Positions 40,023 through 48,260 of a DNA stretch of 64,000 bases are shown piece after piece (position 1 is the first letter of the stretch; each line of letters begins with the position of its first letter). The translations under genes and the position numbers were made by a program. Under the pieces are notes generated by a model. The model worked only from the letters and a program-made list of their open reading frames with translations, did no database searches and was not told the DNA's origin. The DNA comes from UBA7330 sp965243485 (lineage in GTDB: Bacteria > Bacteroidota > Bacteroidia > Cytophagales > Cyclobacteriaceae), in assembly GCA_965243485.1 (NCBI GenBank), contig CBDEVP010000001.1:558001-622000 (forward strand). The letters are read 5' to 3'.

Positions 40023-40595
40023 TCAGATAAATAGTTTCTTTGCTTCAATCCTTTGCCTTACTCTTTCGGGAACCAGATATTTAATGGATTTATTCTGCCG
40101 GATCAGATTTCTGATCAGAGTAGCTGAAATGTCCATTCGGGGGGCATCGATCATGCGTACGTTCGGATGATCTTTCAACTTGGAGTCCGGAGCATTGGGA
40201 CGCGGATAGACGATCAAACCAAAGTTATCGAGGATCTGCTTGTAGTTTTTCCATTTGGGAAGCGCGGCAAGGTTGTCTTCTCCGATAATGAGATTGAAAT
40301 AATGGTCCGGATGCTTTTGTGCAAGGACTGTCAGCGTCTGAACCGTATAGCTTGGTCTGGGTAAATTGAACTCAATATCACTCACCCTGAAATGATAATC
40401 CTCGGTGATCGCTGCCTGCACCAGATCATAGCGATCAAATTCATGCAATAAATTCTTATTTGCTTTAAGCGGATTTTGCGGGGATACGATAAACCATACC
40501 TGATCCATGTCTGTGGTCTCATGGACAATATTGGCAATGATCAGGTGGCCGATGTGTATGGGATTGAATGACCCAAAGAAAAGTCCAATGTTCAT
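40023..40595 (-). CDS. nadD: Nicotinate-nucleotide adenylyltransferase
   Basis: A 190-residue enzyme forming deamido-NAD from NaMN and ATP. The nucleotidyltransferase motif GLFFGSFNPIHIGHLIIAN is present with its H-x-G-H, and the C-terminal I-S-A-T-L-I-R-N matches the ISxTxxR motif. VSPQNPLKANKNLLHEFDRY is the substrate region. The ATG overlaps the gmk stop by 4 bp, so both are co-translated. Confidence 0.95.
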   Translation of the reverse strand: MNIGLFFGSFNPIHIGHLIIANIVHETTDMDQVWFIVSPQNPLKANKNLLHEFDRYDLVQAAITEDYHFRVSDIEFNLPRPSYTVQTLTVLAQKHPDHYFNLIIGEDNLAALPKWKNYKQILDNFGLIVYPRPNAPDSKLKDHPNVRMIDAPRMDISATLIRNLIRQNKSIKYLVPERVRQRIEAKKLFI

Positions 40596-41179
40596 TTTTC
40601 GTTGATGAATTTAAGGATCTTTTCCCTAATCTCGCTGACTGCAACATCCAGATCCTTGTTTACAAGGATATAATCAAATTCATTGGCACGTTGCATTTCC
40701 TTCCAGGCTTTTTCTATCCTTACATTTAATTGTTGGTCACTTTCAGTATTCCGCCCCCGCAACCTGGTCTTTAAGGTTTCCAGATCATCCACTTTTACGA
40801 ACACGGATAGCGCATCTTCCGCAAAGATCTTTTTCAGGTTTAGCCCCCCCACAACATCAATATCGAAAACTACATGCTGGCCATTCTTCCAGATCCGATC
40901 CACTTCAGATTTTAATGTTCCGTAAAATAGTCCCGGATACACCTCTTCCCATTCATAAAATGCTCCTTCTGCAATTTTTGACCTGAATTGATCCTGTGAA
41001 AGGAAATAATAATCTCTTCCGTCCAGTTCCGCATTTGCCCGGGGACTTCTGGTAGTAGCGGAAATAGAAAAACTTAACTGATGAATTTCACTGAGTAAAC
41101 GCCTGACAATTGTTGTCTTGCCGGCTCCCGATGGAGCTGAAAATATTAAAGCCTTACCTCCGATGGATTTTTCAGGCAC
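40592..41179 (-). CDS. gmk: Guanylate kinase (GTG start)
   Basis: A 195-residue enzyme phosphorylating GMP to GDP. P-loop in LIFSAPSGAGKTTIVRRLL, GMP-binding region FSISATTRSPRANAELDGRD with YYFLSQDQF, and EVYPGLFYGTLKSEVDRI. The first codon is GTG at 41179, inside the last codons of the anti-sigma gene (8-bp overlap). It precedes nadD by a 4-bp overlap. Confidence 0.96.
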   Translation of the reverse strand: MPEKSIGGKALIFSAPSGAGKTTIVRRLLSEIHQLSFSISATTRSPRANAELDGRDYYFLSQDQFRSKIAEGAFYEWEEVYPGLFYGTLKSEVDRIWKNGQHVVFDIDVVGGLNLKKIFAEDALSVFVKVDDLETLKTRLRGRNTESDQQLNVRIEKAWKEMQRANEFDYILVNKDLDVAVSEIREKILKFINEK

Positions 41180-41429
41180 TTTCGAAGATCTTTCTTCTGA
41201 TTTCAGAAGCCAGACCTCCAGGCACCGGCTGCATGGTAATTTTGGTTTTTATCAGTATTCTGATCTCTTTCTCAAGTTGATAGTGCTGCAGACAAAATAC
41301 ACATCTGTCCACGTGGGCATTAAGGTAAGCTTCCTGTTCTTTGGTAGCCTCGTTGTCCAACATGAGTTGTAAGATTTCGAGGTACTTACCGCAACCGGAA
41401 TTGTTCACCTTATCCGTCGTATCTTCCAT
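41172..41429 (-). CDS. Zinc-type anti-sigma factor (HX3CXXC)
   Basis: An 85-residue soluble protein without a membrane span. It carries the ZAS signature H39-X3-C43-X2-C46 (in NAHVDRCVFCLQHY) with C13 as the likely fourth ligand, the layout of RsrA/ChrR-type anti-sigma factors. It lies 36 bp after the ECF sigma gene and should hold that sigma factor in the cytoplasm, possibly releasing it on a redox signal. Its 3' end overlaps gmk by 8 bp. Confidence 0.8.
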   Translation of the reverse strand: MEDTTDKVNNSGCGKYLEILQLMLDNEATKEQEAYLNAHVDRCVFCLQHYQLEKEIRILIKTKITMQPVPGGLASEIRRKIFESA

Positions 41430-41465
41430 CAGGTGATAAAATTATTTCAACTAAGTAAACAAAAA

Positions 41466-42077
41466 TTATTTATATCCCATACTATCAGCGTATGACTTGA
41501 GCTTTTCCTTGAGTAGATTCCTGGCTCTGTGCAACCTTGAACGCACAGTACCTATGGGGATATCCAGTATTTTGGACATCTCTTCGTAGGTAAATCCTTC
41601 AAGATCACATAAGATAATTACAGTTCTGAAGTCAACCGCCAGTGAATTAAGGGCATTGCTCACTTCATCACCCATCATATCCTTGAGTGAATCTACTCTA
41701 AGATCAACTGTCTTATTGCTATCAACATCATCTGAATTGTAGAAGTTCTCTACTTCCTGATAATCAACTTTGGAAGGTTCCTTACTTTTCTTCCTAAAGT
41801 CGTTGATGAAACTATTTTTTAGGATCCTATACAACCATGCTTTCGCATTTGTACCTCGCTGAAATGAATTAATAAACCGGTAAGCTTTCATGTACGTATC
41901 CTGTACCAGATCCTTTGCATCGTCCTCGTCAAAGGTCAGGCGGTAGGCAAAATTGTACATAGCATCTATATTAGGAAGGAATTCTTTATCAAAGATTTCC
42001 ATCCTGGTCCTCTCCGGATATTGAAATTTCACCCGTTTTTCCTTATCGTTATTTTCTATTACTTCCTGATTACTCAT
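41466..42077 (-). CDS. ECF-type RNA polymerase sigma factor
   Basis: A 203-residue sigma-70 family protein with only regions 2 and 4. Region 2: YNFAYRLTFDEDDAKDLVQD, TYMKAYRFINSFQRGTNAKA, WLYRILKNSFINDFRKKSKE. Region 4: LAVDFRTVIILCDLEGFTYE, EMSKILDIPIGTVRSRLHRA, RNLLKEKLKSY. I start at ATG 42077 (MSNQEVIENND); a longer frame upstream adds residues without support. It is followed by its likely zinc anti-sigma factor, so the unit resembles SigR/RsrA modules, coupled here to gmk and nadD. Confidence 0.93.
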   Translation of the reverse strand: MSNQEVIENNDKEKRVKFQYPERTRMEIFDKEFLPNIDAMYNFAYRLTFDEDDAKDLVQDTYMKAYRFINSFQRGTNAKAWLYRILKNSFINDFRKKSKEPSKVDYQEVENFYNSDDVDSNKTVDLRVDSLKDMMGDEVSNALNSLAVDFRTVIILCDLEGFTYEEMSKILDIPIGTVRSRLHRARNLLKEKLKSYADSMGYK

Positions 42078-42205
42078 ATGTAATGTCGAGAATACTGACA
42101 ACATACCATCTAAATACTTTAAATGTATCTACATGGTTTATACGATAAAATAAACATATAGTTTATAATAAATCTAAATAAGCAAAATGCTAATTTTTGT
42201 ATGTA

Positions 42206-42234
42206 TTGTAGCAAATTGATGTGAAATAGATTTG
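42206..42234 (+). promoter_or_regulatory. Bacteroidota-type promoter before the sulfotransferase gene
   Basis: TTG (42206-42208), an 18-nt spacer and TAGATTTG (42227-42234) match the TTG/TAnnTTTG pattern. The ATG of the first glycan-cluster gene is 13 nt downstream. Confidence 0.6.
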
Positions 42235-42247
42235 TTTTGAAATTTTT

Positions 42248-43075
42248 ATGAATAAAAAGGCCCCACAGATCTATTTTCATGTTGGTTTGGGAAAAACCGC
42301 CTCCACTTACCTGCAGCATCGGGTATTTCCATACTTCAAGGGTATCAAATACATACCTACAAACCAATACAAGAAATCCCTCAGAATAATAGAAAAAGGT
42401 GGATCCGCCAAATACCTTGTTTCGAGGGAGTTTGACCGCCAGTTTGAGGACGAGGTGAAGTGGTTCTGCTCAGTCCATCCTGACGCGCATATTATTGTTG
42501 TCTTCAGAAAGCAGGACAAGTGGATCCTTTCTCAATACAAAAGGCACGTGAAAGGCGGATTTTACAAAGAATTTAAGGACTTCATCGATGTGGAAGGCAA
42601 TCATGGTTTCTGGGACCGGAAAGAAATGCTCTTCATGGATAAGATCAGGGTGATTGAGCAGTATTCCACACAAAAACCCCTGATCCTTTTTCACGAGGAT
42701 CTCTCCCGGCCTTATGATTTCATCAACCTGATTGCCTCCTACTGCGGAGCAACCTACGATCGAAAGGCCGTTTCAACCCGGCCAAAACATACTGCCTGGC
42801 AGGAAAAGCAACTGCATGCTGTAAAATTCTTTCGGAAGAACATTTATTCGGGTAAGATCAAGGGCGGTAAAAACCGTTGGGAGACGTGGACCTATTATCG
42901 TCCGTGGTGGCTGCTATTCCATTTGATCATGTATTTTGCCATGTTGCTCCCTAAAAGCTGGGTGATACGTAAACCGCTGGTAGATGAGAAGGAACTGCAA
43001 AAGGTTCGGGAATGGACGGACAGCGACTGGAAAAGCGTAAAGGCTTATGCTGCCAAGAACAATCCGAAACTGTGA
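42248..43075 (+). CDS. Sulfotransferase family protein
   Basis: A 275-residue protein with the two PAPS-binding signatures of sulfotransferases: the 5'-phosphosulfate loop near the N-terminus (IYFHVGLGKTASTYLQHRVF) and the 3'-phosphate region IIVVFRKQDKWILSQYKRHV. It would transfer sulfate from PAPS to a hydroxyl or amino group, given its neighbours probably on a glycan. The C-terminus has a hydrophobic stretch (WWLLFHLIMYFAMLLPKSWV) that may touch the membrane. It is the first gene of the cluster and overlaps the next by 4 bp (GTGA). Confidence 0.75.
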   Translation: MNKKAPQIYFHVGLGKTASTYLQHRVFPYFKGIKYIPTNQYKKSLRIIEKGGSAKYLVSREFDRQFEDEVKWFCSVHPDAHIIVVFRKQDKWILSQYKRHVKGGFYKEFKDFIDVEGNHGFWDRKEMLFMDKIRVIEQYSTQKPLILFHEDLSRPYDFINLIASYCGATYDRKAVSTRPKHTAWQEKQLHAVKFFRKNIYSGKIKGGKNRWETWTYYRPWWLLFHLIMYFAMLLPKSWVIRKPLVDEKELQKVREWTDSDWKSVKAYAAKNNPKL

Positions 43076-44151
43076 AAATCCTTGAAGTTTGCACCAGTCA
43101 GGCACTTGGAGGGCTCGAGCTCTACTTTTTAAAGTGTTGCAATCAACTTTCAGAACCTGACGCCAAAGTCATGGCCTTTGTTCAGGATCAATCATTGATC
43201 CAAAAGAATCTAAGTACCAGGGTAGAAAGCCGGTCAATACAGAGCAAATCATTGACCGAAAAGATCCGAACGTTGAATGATTGTATTAAAGAATTCCAGC
43301 CAGACATCATCCATTCACATGTGAAGACAGATCTGCCGGCCATTGCCTTTTGCAAGCTATTGAATCGAAGTCGATTCAAGCATGTGCATACTAGGCAGAT
43401 GAACATGCCCCGAAAAAAGAAAAATATCTTTCACAGCTTCATCTATGGCAAAATTGATCTGCTCATCACGATCACCGAAAGGTTAAGAAAACAGGTACTT
43501 GAAAACGTCAGTATCCAGCCTGAAAAAGTGAAGGTGCTCTATTATGGAGTACCCAGGGTAAGTAGCAAACCCCTTCAAATCCCGGAAATAACAAATGATA
43601 TCAATTTCAGGATCGGCTTGATCGCAAGGATCGACCCCGGGAAAAATCAACACATCTTACTGGAAGCACTTAGGATACTCAATGAAAAAAATTTAACGGC
43701 GACTGCCTGGCTCATCGGCAAATCAACGGATGATGCATATGCCGACAAATTGAACAGGCTGATTTCGCAATTTGAATTATCCGGCCAGGTGCATTTAATG
43801 GGTTTTCAAAAAGATCCCATCCGATTGATGCCGAATTTTGATGTAATATTGTTGACCTCTGCGGAAGAGACTTTCGGACTGGTCCTGGCGGAGGCCATGC
43901 GAGCCGGGGTAGCAGTGATCGGAGCAGGTGGCGGCGGAGTGCCGGAGATCATCGAGCATGAAAAGACAGGTTTGCTTTTCAAACCCAATGATCCGGAAAG
44001 CCTCGCTCATGAATTGGAAAAGGCAATGAAAGACAAAAATCTATTGCACGCCCTCGCGAAAGCTGGCAAAAAAAGTGCCGACGAAAAATTCGATGAAGAA
44101 AAGCATTTTCAAAAATTAAGGCAGCTATTTCTTGAACTAGCACATCCATGA
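43072..44151 (+). CDS. Glycosyltransferase family 4
   Basis: A 359-residue GT-B glycosyltransferase. The start is GTG at 43072 (VKILEVCTSQALGGLELYFL), overlapping the sulfotransferase stop; the longer frame upstream has no family support. C-terminal nucleotide-sugar site: RIGLIARIDPGKNQHILLEA, LTSAEETFGLVLAEAMRAGV (E-x7-E motif), VIGAGGGGVPEIIEHEKTGL. Donor and acceptor cannot be read. It overlaps the following GT2 gene by 4 bp. Confidence 0.88.
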   Translation: MKILEVCTSQALGGLELYFLKCCNQLSEPDAKVMAFVQDQSLIQKNLSTRVESRSIQSKSLTEKIRTLNDCIKEFQPDIIHSHVKTDLPAIAFCKLLNRSRFKHVHTRQMNMPRKKKNIFHSFIYGKIDLLITITERLRKQVLENVSIQPEKVKVLYYGVPRVSSKPLQIPEITNDINFRIGLIARIDPGKNQHILLEALRILNEKNLTATAWLIGKSTDDAYADKLNRLISQFELSGQVHLMGFQKDPIRLMPNFDVILLTSAEETFGLVLAEAMRAGVAVIGAGGGGVPEIIEHEKTGLLFKPNDPESLAHELEKAMKDKNLLHALAKAGKKSADEKFDEEKHFQKLRQLFLELAHP

Positions 44152-44918
44152 GTCATGCGGTAAAAATATCGGTGGTGATCATCACCCTGAATGAGGAAGA
44201 GAACATTCAGCGCTGCCTGGATTCTGTAAAGGAAATTGCAGATGAAGTGGTAGTAGTCGACAGTTTCTCCACGGACAAGACTCCTGAGATCTGCAGGAAG
44301 AACCAGGTAAAATTCATGCAGCATAAATTTGAGGGATATGTGGAACAGATCAATTATGCACTATCCCGGGCCAGCCATGATCATATCCTTGCTTTGGATG
44401 CGGACGAGGCTCTGAGTAAAAAAGCTCAGAAAAAAGTTGCTGAGATAAAGAAGGACTGGCAATTCGACGGCTATCAGTTTAACCGGCTAACAAATTACTG
44501 CGGAAAATGGATCCACCATTGCGGCTGGTACCCGGATAAGAAAGTCCGGTTGTTTGACCGGACGAAAACCCAGTGGGGCGGTGAAAATCCGCATTACAGG
44601 GTCATGCTGGAAAAGCACCAGGTAAATTACCTCAATGTGGACATCCTGCACTACTCCTTCCCTACGATCACCAGCCATGCCCAGACTGCCAATAACTTTT
44701 CTACCATTGCTGCTAAAGAGGCCATCAAAAAAGGAAAGAAGATCTACTTTGTAGTGCATGTCATGCTGAATCCCTGGTTCACTTTTGTTAAGAAATATTT
44801 TTTTCAACTGGGATTTCTGGATGGCTTCTATGGCCTGGTGGTATGTGTCTTATCTGCCCATTCCAATTTCCTGAAGTATGTGAAGATCTGGTCGCATCAT
44901 AAATACGGAAAGTTTTGA
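44148..44918 (+). CDS. Glycosyltransferase family 2 (WaaE/KdtX-like)
   Basis: A 256-residue GT-A enzyme. Motifs: ISVVIITLNEEENIQRCLDS, DEVVVVDSFSTDKTPEICRK, HDHILALDADEALSKKAQKK (the DxD site) and the later W-CGWYPDKKVRLFDRTKTQW region typical of LPS core beta-1,4-glucosyltransferases. Its likely job is adding a sugar to the inner core or an outer glycan. Both ends overlap neighbours by 4 bp. Confidence 0.88.
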   Translation: MSHAVKISVVIITLNEEENIQRCLDSVKEIADEVVVVDSFSTDKTPEICRKNQVKFMQHKFEGYVEQINYALSRASHDHILALDADEALSKKAQKKVAEIKKDWQFDGYQFNRLTNYCGKWIHHCGWYPDKKVRLFDRTKTQWGGENPHYRVMLEKHQVNYLNVDILHYSFPTITSHAQTANNFSTIAAKEAIKKGKKIYFVVHVMLNPWFTFVKKYFFQLGFLDGFYGLVVCVLSAHSNFLKYVKIWSHHKYGKF

Positions 44919-45865
44919 AGATCATTATCAGCAGAACAGATAAGATCGGCGATGTGATCCTGACCCTTCCTCTGGCAGGCATCTTAAAATCAAAATTCCC
45001 GGATTCATTCATTTATTTCTTAGGAAGTAGCTATACGCGCGATATTGTGGAAAGATCCTCCTACGTAGATGAATTCCTCAACTGGAACGAAATCGAAAAC
45101 TCCACTGATCTGCCGCATGCAGATTGCATCATCCATGTATTTCCCAATAAAAAGGTATCTCGGATGGCAAAGACCAAAGCGATCAAGACACGCGTCGGTA
45201 CAAGTCATCGGATCTACCACCTGTGGACCTGCAATCAGCTGGTGAATTTTACCCGAAAAAAGAGCGATCTCCATGAGTCCCAGCTTAATGTCAAATTGCT
45301 TACCCCACTGGGGGTTAGTGAAACCTATTCGTTAGAGCGCCTTAGTGAACTGATTGGATGGAAAGCATCGAAAGAAAAGGCCAGCACTAACCTGCTGACA
45401 AAAAAAATCAATGTGGTTCTGCACACCAAGTCCAAAGGAAGTGCTATGGAGTGGCCCTTAATTAGGTACCATGAATTAATTCAGGAAATGCCTGCGGATC
45501 GGTTTCACTTTTACATAAGCGGAACTGCCGAAGAAGGCCAAATCATTCGGTCGGAATTACCAGCTATCTTTGAGCACGAAAACGTATCTGATATTACAGG
45601 TAAATTCAGTTTGAAAGATTTTGTTTCATTTATTGAGCAGTGCGACGGACTGCTGGCCTGCAGCACAGGGCCCCTGCATATTGCATCTGTTTCAAATATC
45701 CAATGTCTTGGATTGTATCCTTCAATCAGGCCCATGCATGCAGGCAGATGGGGACCTATCGGTCGAAGAAGTTCATTTCTGGAGGATCCGAGCCTATCGG
45801 CCAGGAAGTTGCAAATACCCGTATCAGCAGTCATTAATGTCTTGAAGCAATGGAAAAAGTTATAA
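44915..45865 (+). CDS. Glycosyltransferase family 9 (heptosyltransferase-like)
   Basis: A 316-residue GT-B enzyme similar to ADP-heptose:LPS heptosyltransferases. N-terminal IIISRTDKIGDVILTLPLAG and C-terminal CDGLLACSTGPLHIASVSNI (the S/D-T-G-x-x-H motif) are characteristic. The first codon is TTG at 44915, overlapping the GT2 stop (TTGA); no ATG is available. Transfer of heptose to LPS core is the family role. Confidence 0.87.
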   Translation: MKIIISRTDKIGDVILTLPLAGILKSKFPDSFIYFLGSSYTRDIVERSSYVDEFLNWNEIENSTDLPHADCIIHVFPNKKVSRMAKTKAIKTRVGTSHRIYHLWTCNQLVNFTRKKSDLHESQLNVKLLTPLGVSETYSLERLSELIGWKASKEKASTNLLTKKINVVLHTKSKGSAMEWPLIRYHELIQEMPADRFHFYISGTAEEGQIIRSELPAIFEHENVSDITGKFSLKDFVSFIEQCDGLLACSTGPLHIASVSNIQCLGLYPSIRPMHAGRWGPIGRRSSFLEDPSLSARKLQIPVSAVINVLKQWKKL

Positions 45866-45866
45866 C

Positions 45867-46562
45867 ATGGGGAAGAGGAATCTGATCTACCAAAAAGTCA
45901 AAGCGAAGGGTCTCGAGATCAGGACCTGTTGCGAGGTGGGGGTTTACCTGCCGGAAACCTCCAATGTCATCGACTTTATCCATGATGGTATTGCAACCAT
46001 TCTTGTCGAACCTGACCCATCCTCCATCGCAGCGATCAAAGAGAGATTTGGAAATCTTGAAAACATCACACTTCATGAAGTAGCTGTTTTCGACAAACAA
46101 GGAACGATTACGCTTTCCAAAGCGGCCGCATCCACATTCGTGAGCGAACTTCCATACAGCCCGGCCACGGTCAATGATCAGTATGAGGTCAAAACCTCCG
46201 AGACCTTCGAAGTACCCTGTGTGAAATTTTCAGGTATTGATCCTGGGGACATTGATTTGCTTTGTATTGATACGGAAGGCAGTGAGTGGTATGTTCTTCA
46301 GGACCTGAAAAGTAAGCCGAAGGTGATCAGCATTGAGACCCATGGCAAATTGTATGTGAATCCCTTTATCGGGCAGATCAAAGCCTGGATGGGAGAACAT
46401 CAATACCAACCATGGTTTAAGGACAAGAGTGACACTGTCTACATAAAAAACGGTATCGCCAACGTTAGCTTTGCGGAAAAAATGGAACTGATAAAAATCA
46501 AATTTAAATTGAGCATGACCCGGTTGATCAAAAGTGTGGCCAGGGCTTTTACCGGAAAGTAA
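45867..46562 (+). CDS. FkbM family methyltransferase
   Basis: A 231-residue SAM-dependent methyltransferase. It shows RTCCEVGVYLPETSNVIDF, TILVEPDPSSIAAIKERFGN, ENITLHEVAVFDKQGTITLS and IDLLCIDTEGSEWYVLQDLK, the FkbM pattern. FkbM enzymes methylate hydroxyls of sugars and natural products. The gene starts 1 bp after the GT9 stop and ends 1 bp before the GT17 gene, so it belongs to the glycan operon. Confidence 0.85.
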   Translation: MGKRNLIYQKVKAKGLEIRTCCEVGVYLPETSNVIDFIHDGIATILVEPDPSSIAAIKERFGNLENITLHEVAVFDKQGTITLSKAAASTFVSELPYSPATVNDQYEVKTSETFEVPCVKFSGIDPGDIDLLCIDTEGSEWYVLQDLKSKPKVISIETHGKLYVNPFIGQIKAWMGEHQYQPWFKDKSDTVYIKNGIANVSFAEKMELIKIKFKLSMTRLIKSVARAFTGK

Positions 46563-46563
46563 A

Positions 46564-47379
46564 ATGATATACGATTGTTTTAATTTTTTCAATGAGCTGG
46601 ATCTGTTGGAGATCAGGTTGAATATCCTCAGGGATGTTGTCGATCGGTTTGTCATCGTCGAAGCCAACAGGACCCATCAGGGAAAACCGAAACCAATGAA
46701 CCTTGAGGCCAACTGGTCAAGGTTCAAAGATTTTGAAGATAAAATCACCTATTTGAAGCTGGAAAAGGGATATCCAACTTTCTTTTCCCGATGGCGCCCG
46801 GTGAAAACCTGGGATATCGAATTTGTGCAGCGTGAATTATTCTTTGAAGGGCTTAAACATGCCAATGATGATGACCGTGTGATTATCTCTGACCTGGATG
46901 AAATTCCGAAGCCAGCCAGTATCATGAAAAATTTAAAGGCGGAGGAAGCAGTATTGTTCCACCAGGACATCTTTCGTTATTTCCTAAACTGCAGATGTAT
47001 CAACGACCGATGGCCCGGCCCCGTCATGATGTCTTATGGCAAGTTGAAAACGATCAATACTTATCTGGCCAGATTACACCGGGATCCGAAAATTGTCCGG
47101 AAAAAGAAGTTTGAGGTAATTGATGAGCAGGATGGCGGATGGCATTTTACCTCGATGGGTGGTGTCGATCAGATCATCGAAAAACTGGAAGCATTTGTCC
47201 ACAAGGAATTCAATAAGAAGGAACTCAAGGACCCCGAGAGACTCAAAAAGATCATTGAAGAGGGTGGCGATATATTTGGCTCCCACTGGAAATTTGAAAT
47301 GGAACCTCTCAATGATTCCTTTCCTCCTTATCTTTTAAATAATCAGCAAAGGTATAGTCATCTACTTGGAGAAGTTTAA
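46564..47379 (+). CDS. Glycosyltransferase family 17 protein
   Basis: A 271-residue protein starting MIYDCFNFFNELDLLEIRLN, followed by VVDRFVIVEANRTHQGKPKP, RVIISDLDEIPKPASIMKN (DxD site) and KFEVIDEQDGGWHFTSMGGV. This matches GT17, the family of vertebrate bisecting GlcNAc-transferase (MGAT3), which has many uncharacterised bacterial members. A beta-1,4-GlcNAc transfer is possible, but no bacterial role is established to my knowledge. It ends the plus-strand run; the next gene is convergent, 1 bp away. Confidence 0.8.
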   Translation: MIYDCFNFFNELDLLEIRLNILRDVVDRFVIVEANRTHQGKPKPMNLEANWSRFKDFEDKITYLKLEKGYPTFFSRWRPVKTWDIEFVQRELFFEGLKHANDDDRVIISDLDEIPKPASIMKNLKAEEAVLFHQDIFRYFLNCRCINDRWPGPVMMSYGKLKTINTYLARLHRDPKIVRKKKFEVIDEQDGGWHFTSMGGVDQIIEKLEAFVHKEFNKKELKDPERLKKIIEEGGDIFGSHWKFEMEPLNDSFPPYLLNNQQRYSHLLGEV

Positions 47380-47380
47380 T

Positions 47381-48058
47381 TTATATATCCTTCGCCCTGG
47401 CAACTGTAGCAAACTGAAGGTATTTAATATCCCAAAACAATCCGAAAGTAAAAAAATTTAAAAGGGCAGGTCTGATACTTTTCGTTTGATTGATCCCTTC
47501 ATGCCTAACAATGGAATATCCCGCGCTTTCATACATCTTCCGGATGCTTTTCACCGTGAAAAACCGGAAATGGGTAATATCCATGATGCCTGATTCGGTG
47601 TAATCCCAGTTTTTACGAAGTATAAAATCAAAAAAGGTCCTGAAATACCGAATGTTCGGAATCGAACTGATGACTACCCCGTTCTCATTAAGTTTAGGTT
47701 TGACGCTCTCCAGCACCTTGTATGGGTCGATCAAATGTTCAAGTACATCGTTAAAAATGATGCAATCAAAATAATTGTCAGGTAAGGATTTCAGGTTATC
47801 CTCAATAGTGCCTGTAAAAACCCTGTCCAGTTTCTCGGAAGCCATTTTTGCTGATCCTTCATCAAACTCTACTCCCCAGGCTTCCTTTGATCCTGACTTC
47901 TCTTTCACGATAGCTGCAAATATTCCGTCACCACACCCCACATCCAATATGAAGTCTGCTTTTTCTGGGATGAATTCAAGCATTTCACGCCTTTCTACAG
48001 TGAAGTATTCTTTGTCTTTCCGGCTATAGTTTTCCTTTGCAAAATCTGCTGATGTCAT
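47381..48058 (-). CDS. Class I SAM-dependent methyltransferase
   Basis: A 225-residue methyltransferase with motif I in DFILDVGCGDGIFAAIVKEK, acidic end of strand 2 AWGVEFDEGSAKMASEKLDR, and motif IV region CIIFNDVLEHLIDPYKVLES. The type is common in glycan clusters, where it modifies sugars or lipids; the substrate is unknown. It is convergent with the GT17 gene and divergent from the next GT2 gene across a 202-bp gap. Confidence 0.85.
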   Translation of the reverse strand: MTSADFAKENYSRKDKEYFTVERREMLEFIPEKADFILDVGCGDGIFAAIVKEKSGSKEAWGVEFDEGSAKMASEKLDRVFTGTIEDNLKSLPDNYFDCIIFNDVLEHLIDPYKVLESVKPKLNENGVVISSIPNIRYFRTFFDFILRKNWDYTESGIMDITHFRFFTVKSIRKMYESAGYSIVRHEGINQTKSIRPALLNFFTFGLFWDIKYLQFATVARAKDI

Positions 48059-48260
48059 GTGTGTTTAGTTAATTCTTCAGTGGTCATATGGAATGTCCGA
48101 GAACCCTAAAACCTGACCAAACAATGATTTTAATTCCAATATTCATTCCGGTTGGACTGCGCGTCCCGGTATAGCTCGCTTTATGGACATTTCATAGTAT
48201 CAGAACATGGTTGGTGGATCGGGAAGTATATTTACCAATTGCCGACATAGTTAAATAAAA

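Noticed and set aside
48059..48260. Possible inverted repeat (ATGGAATGTCC / GGACATTTCAT) in the 202-bp divergent gap
   Set aside because: Arms are imperfect and about 60 bp apart; no clear promoter box matches. I see nothing firm in this gap.
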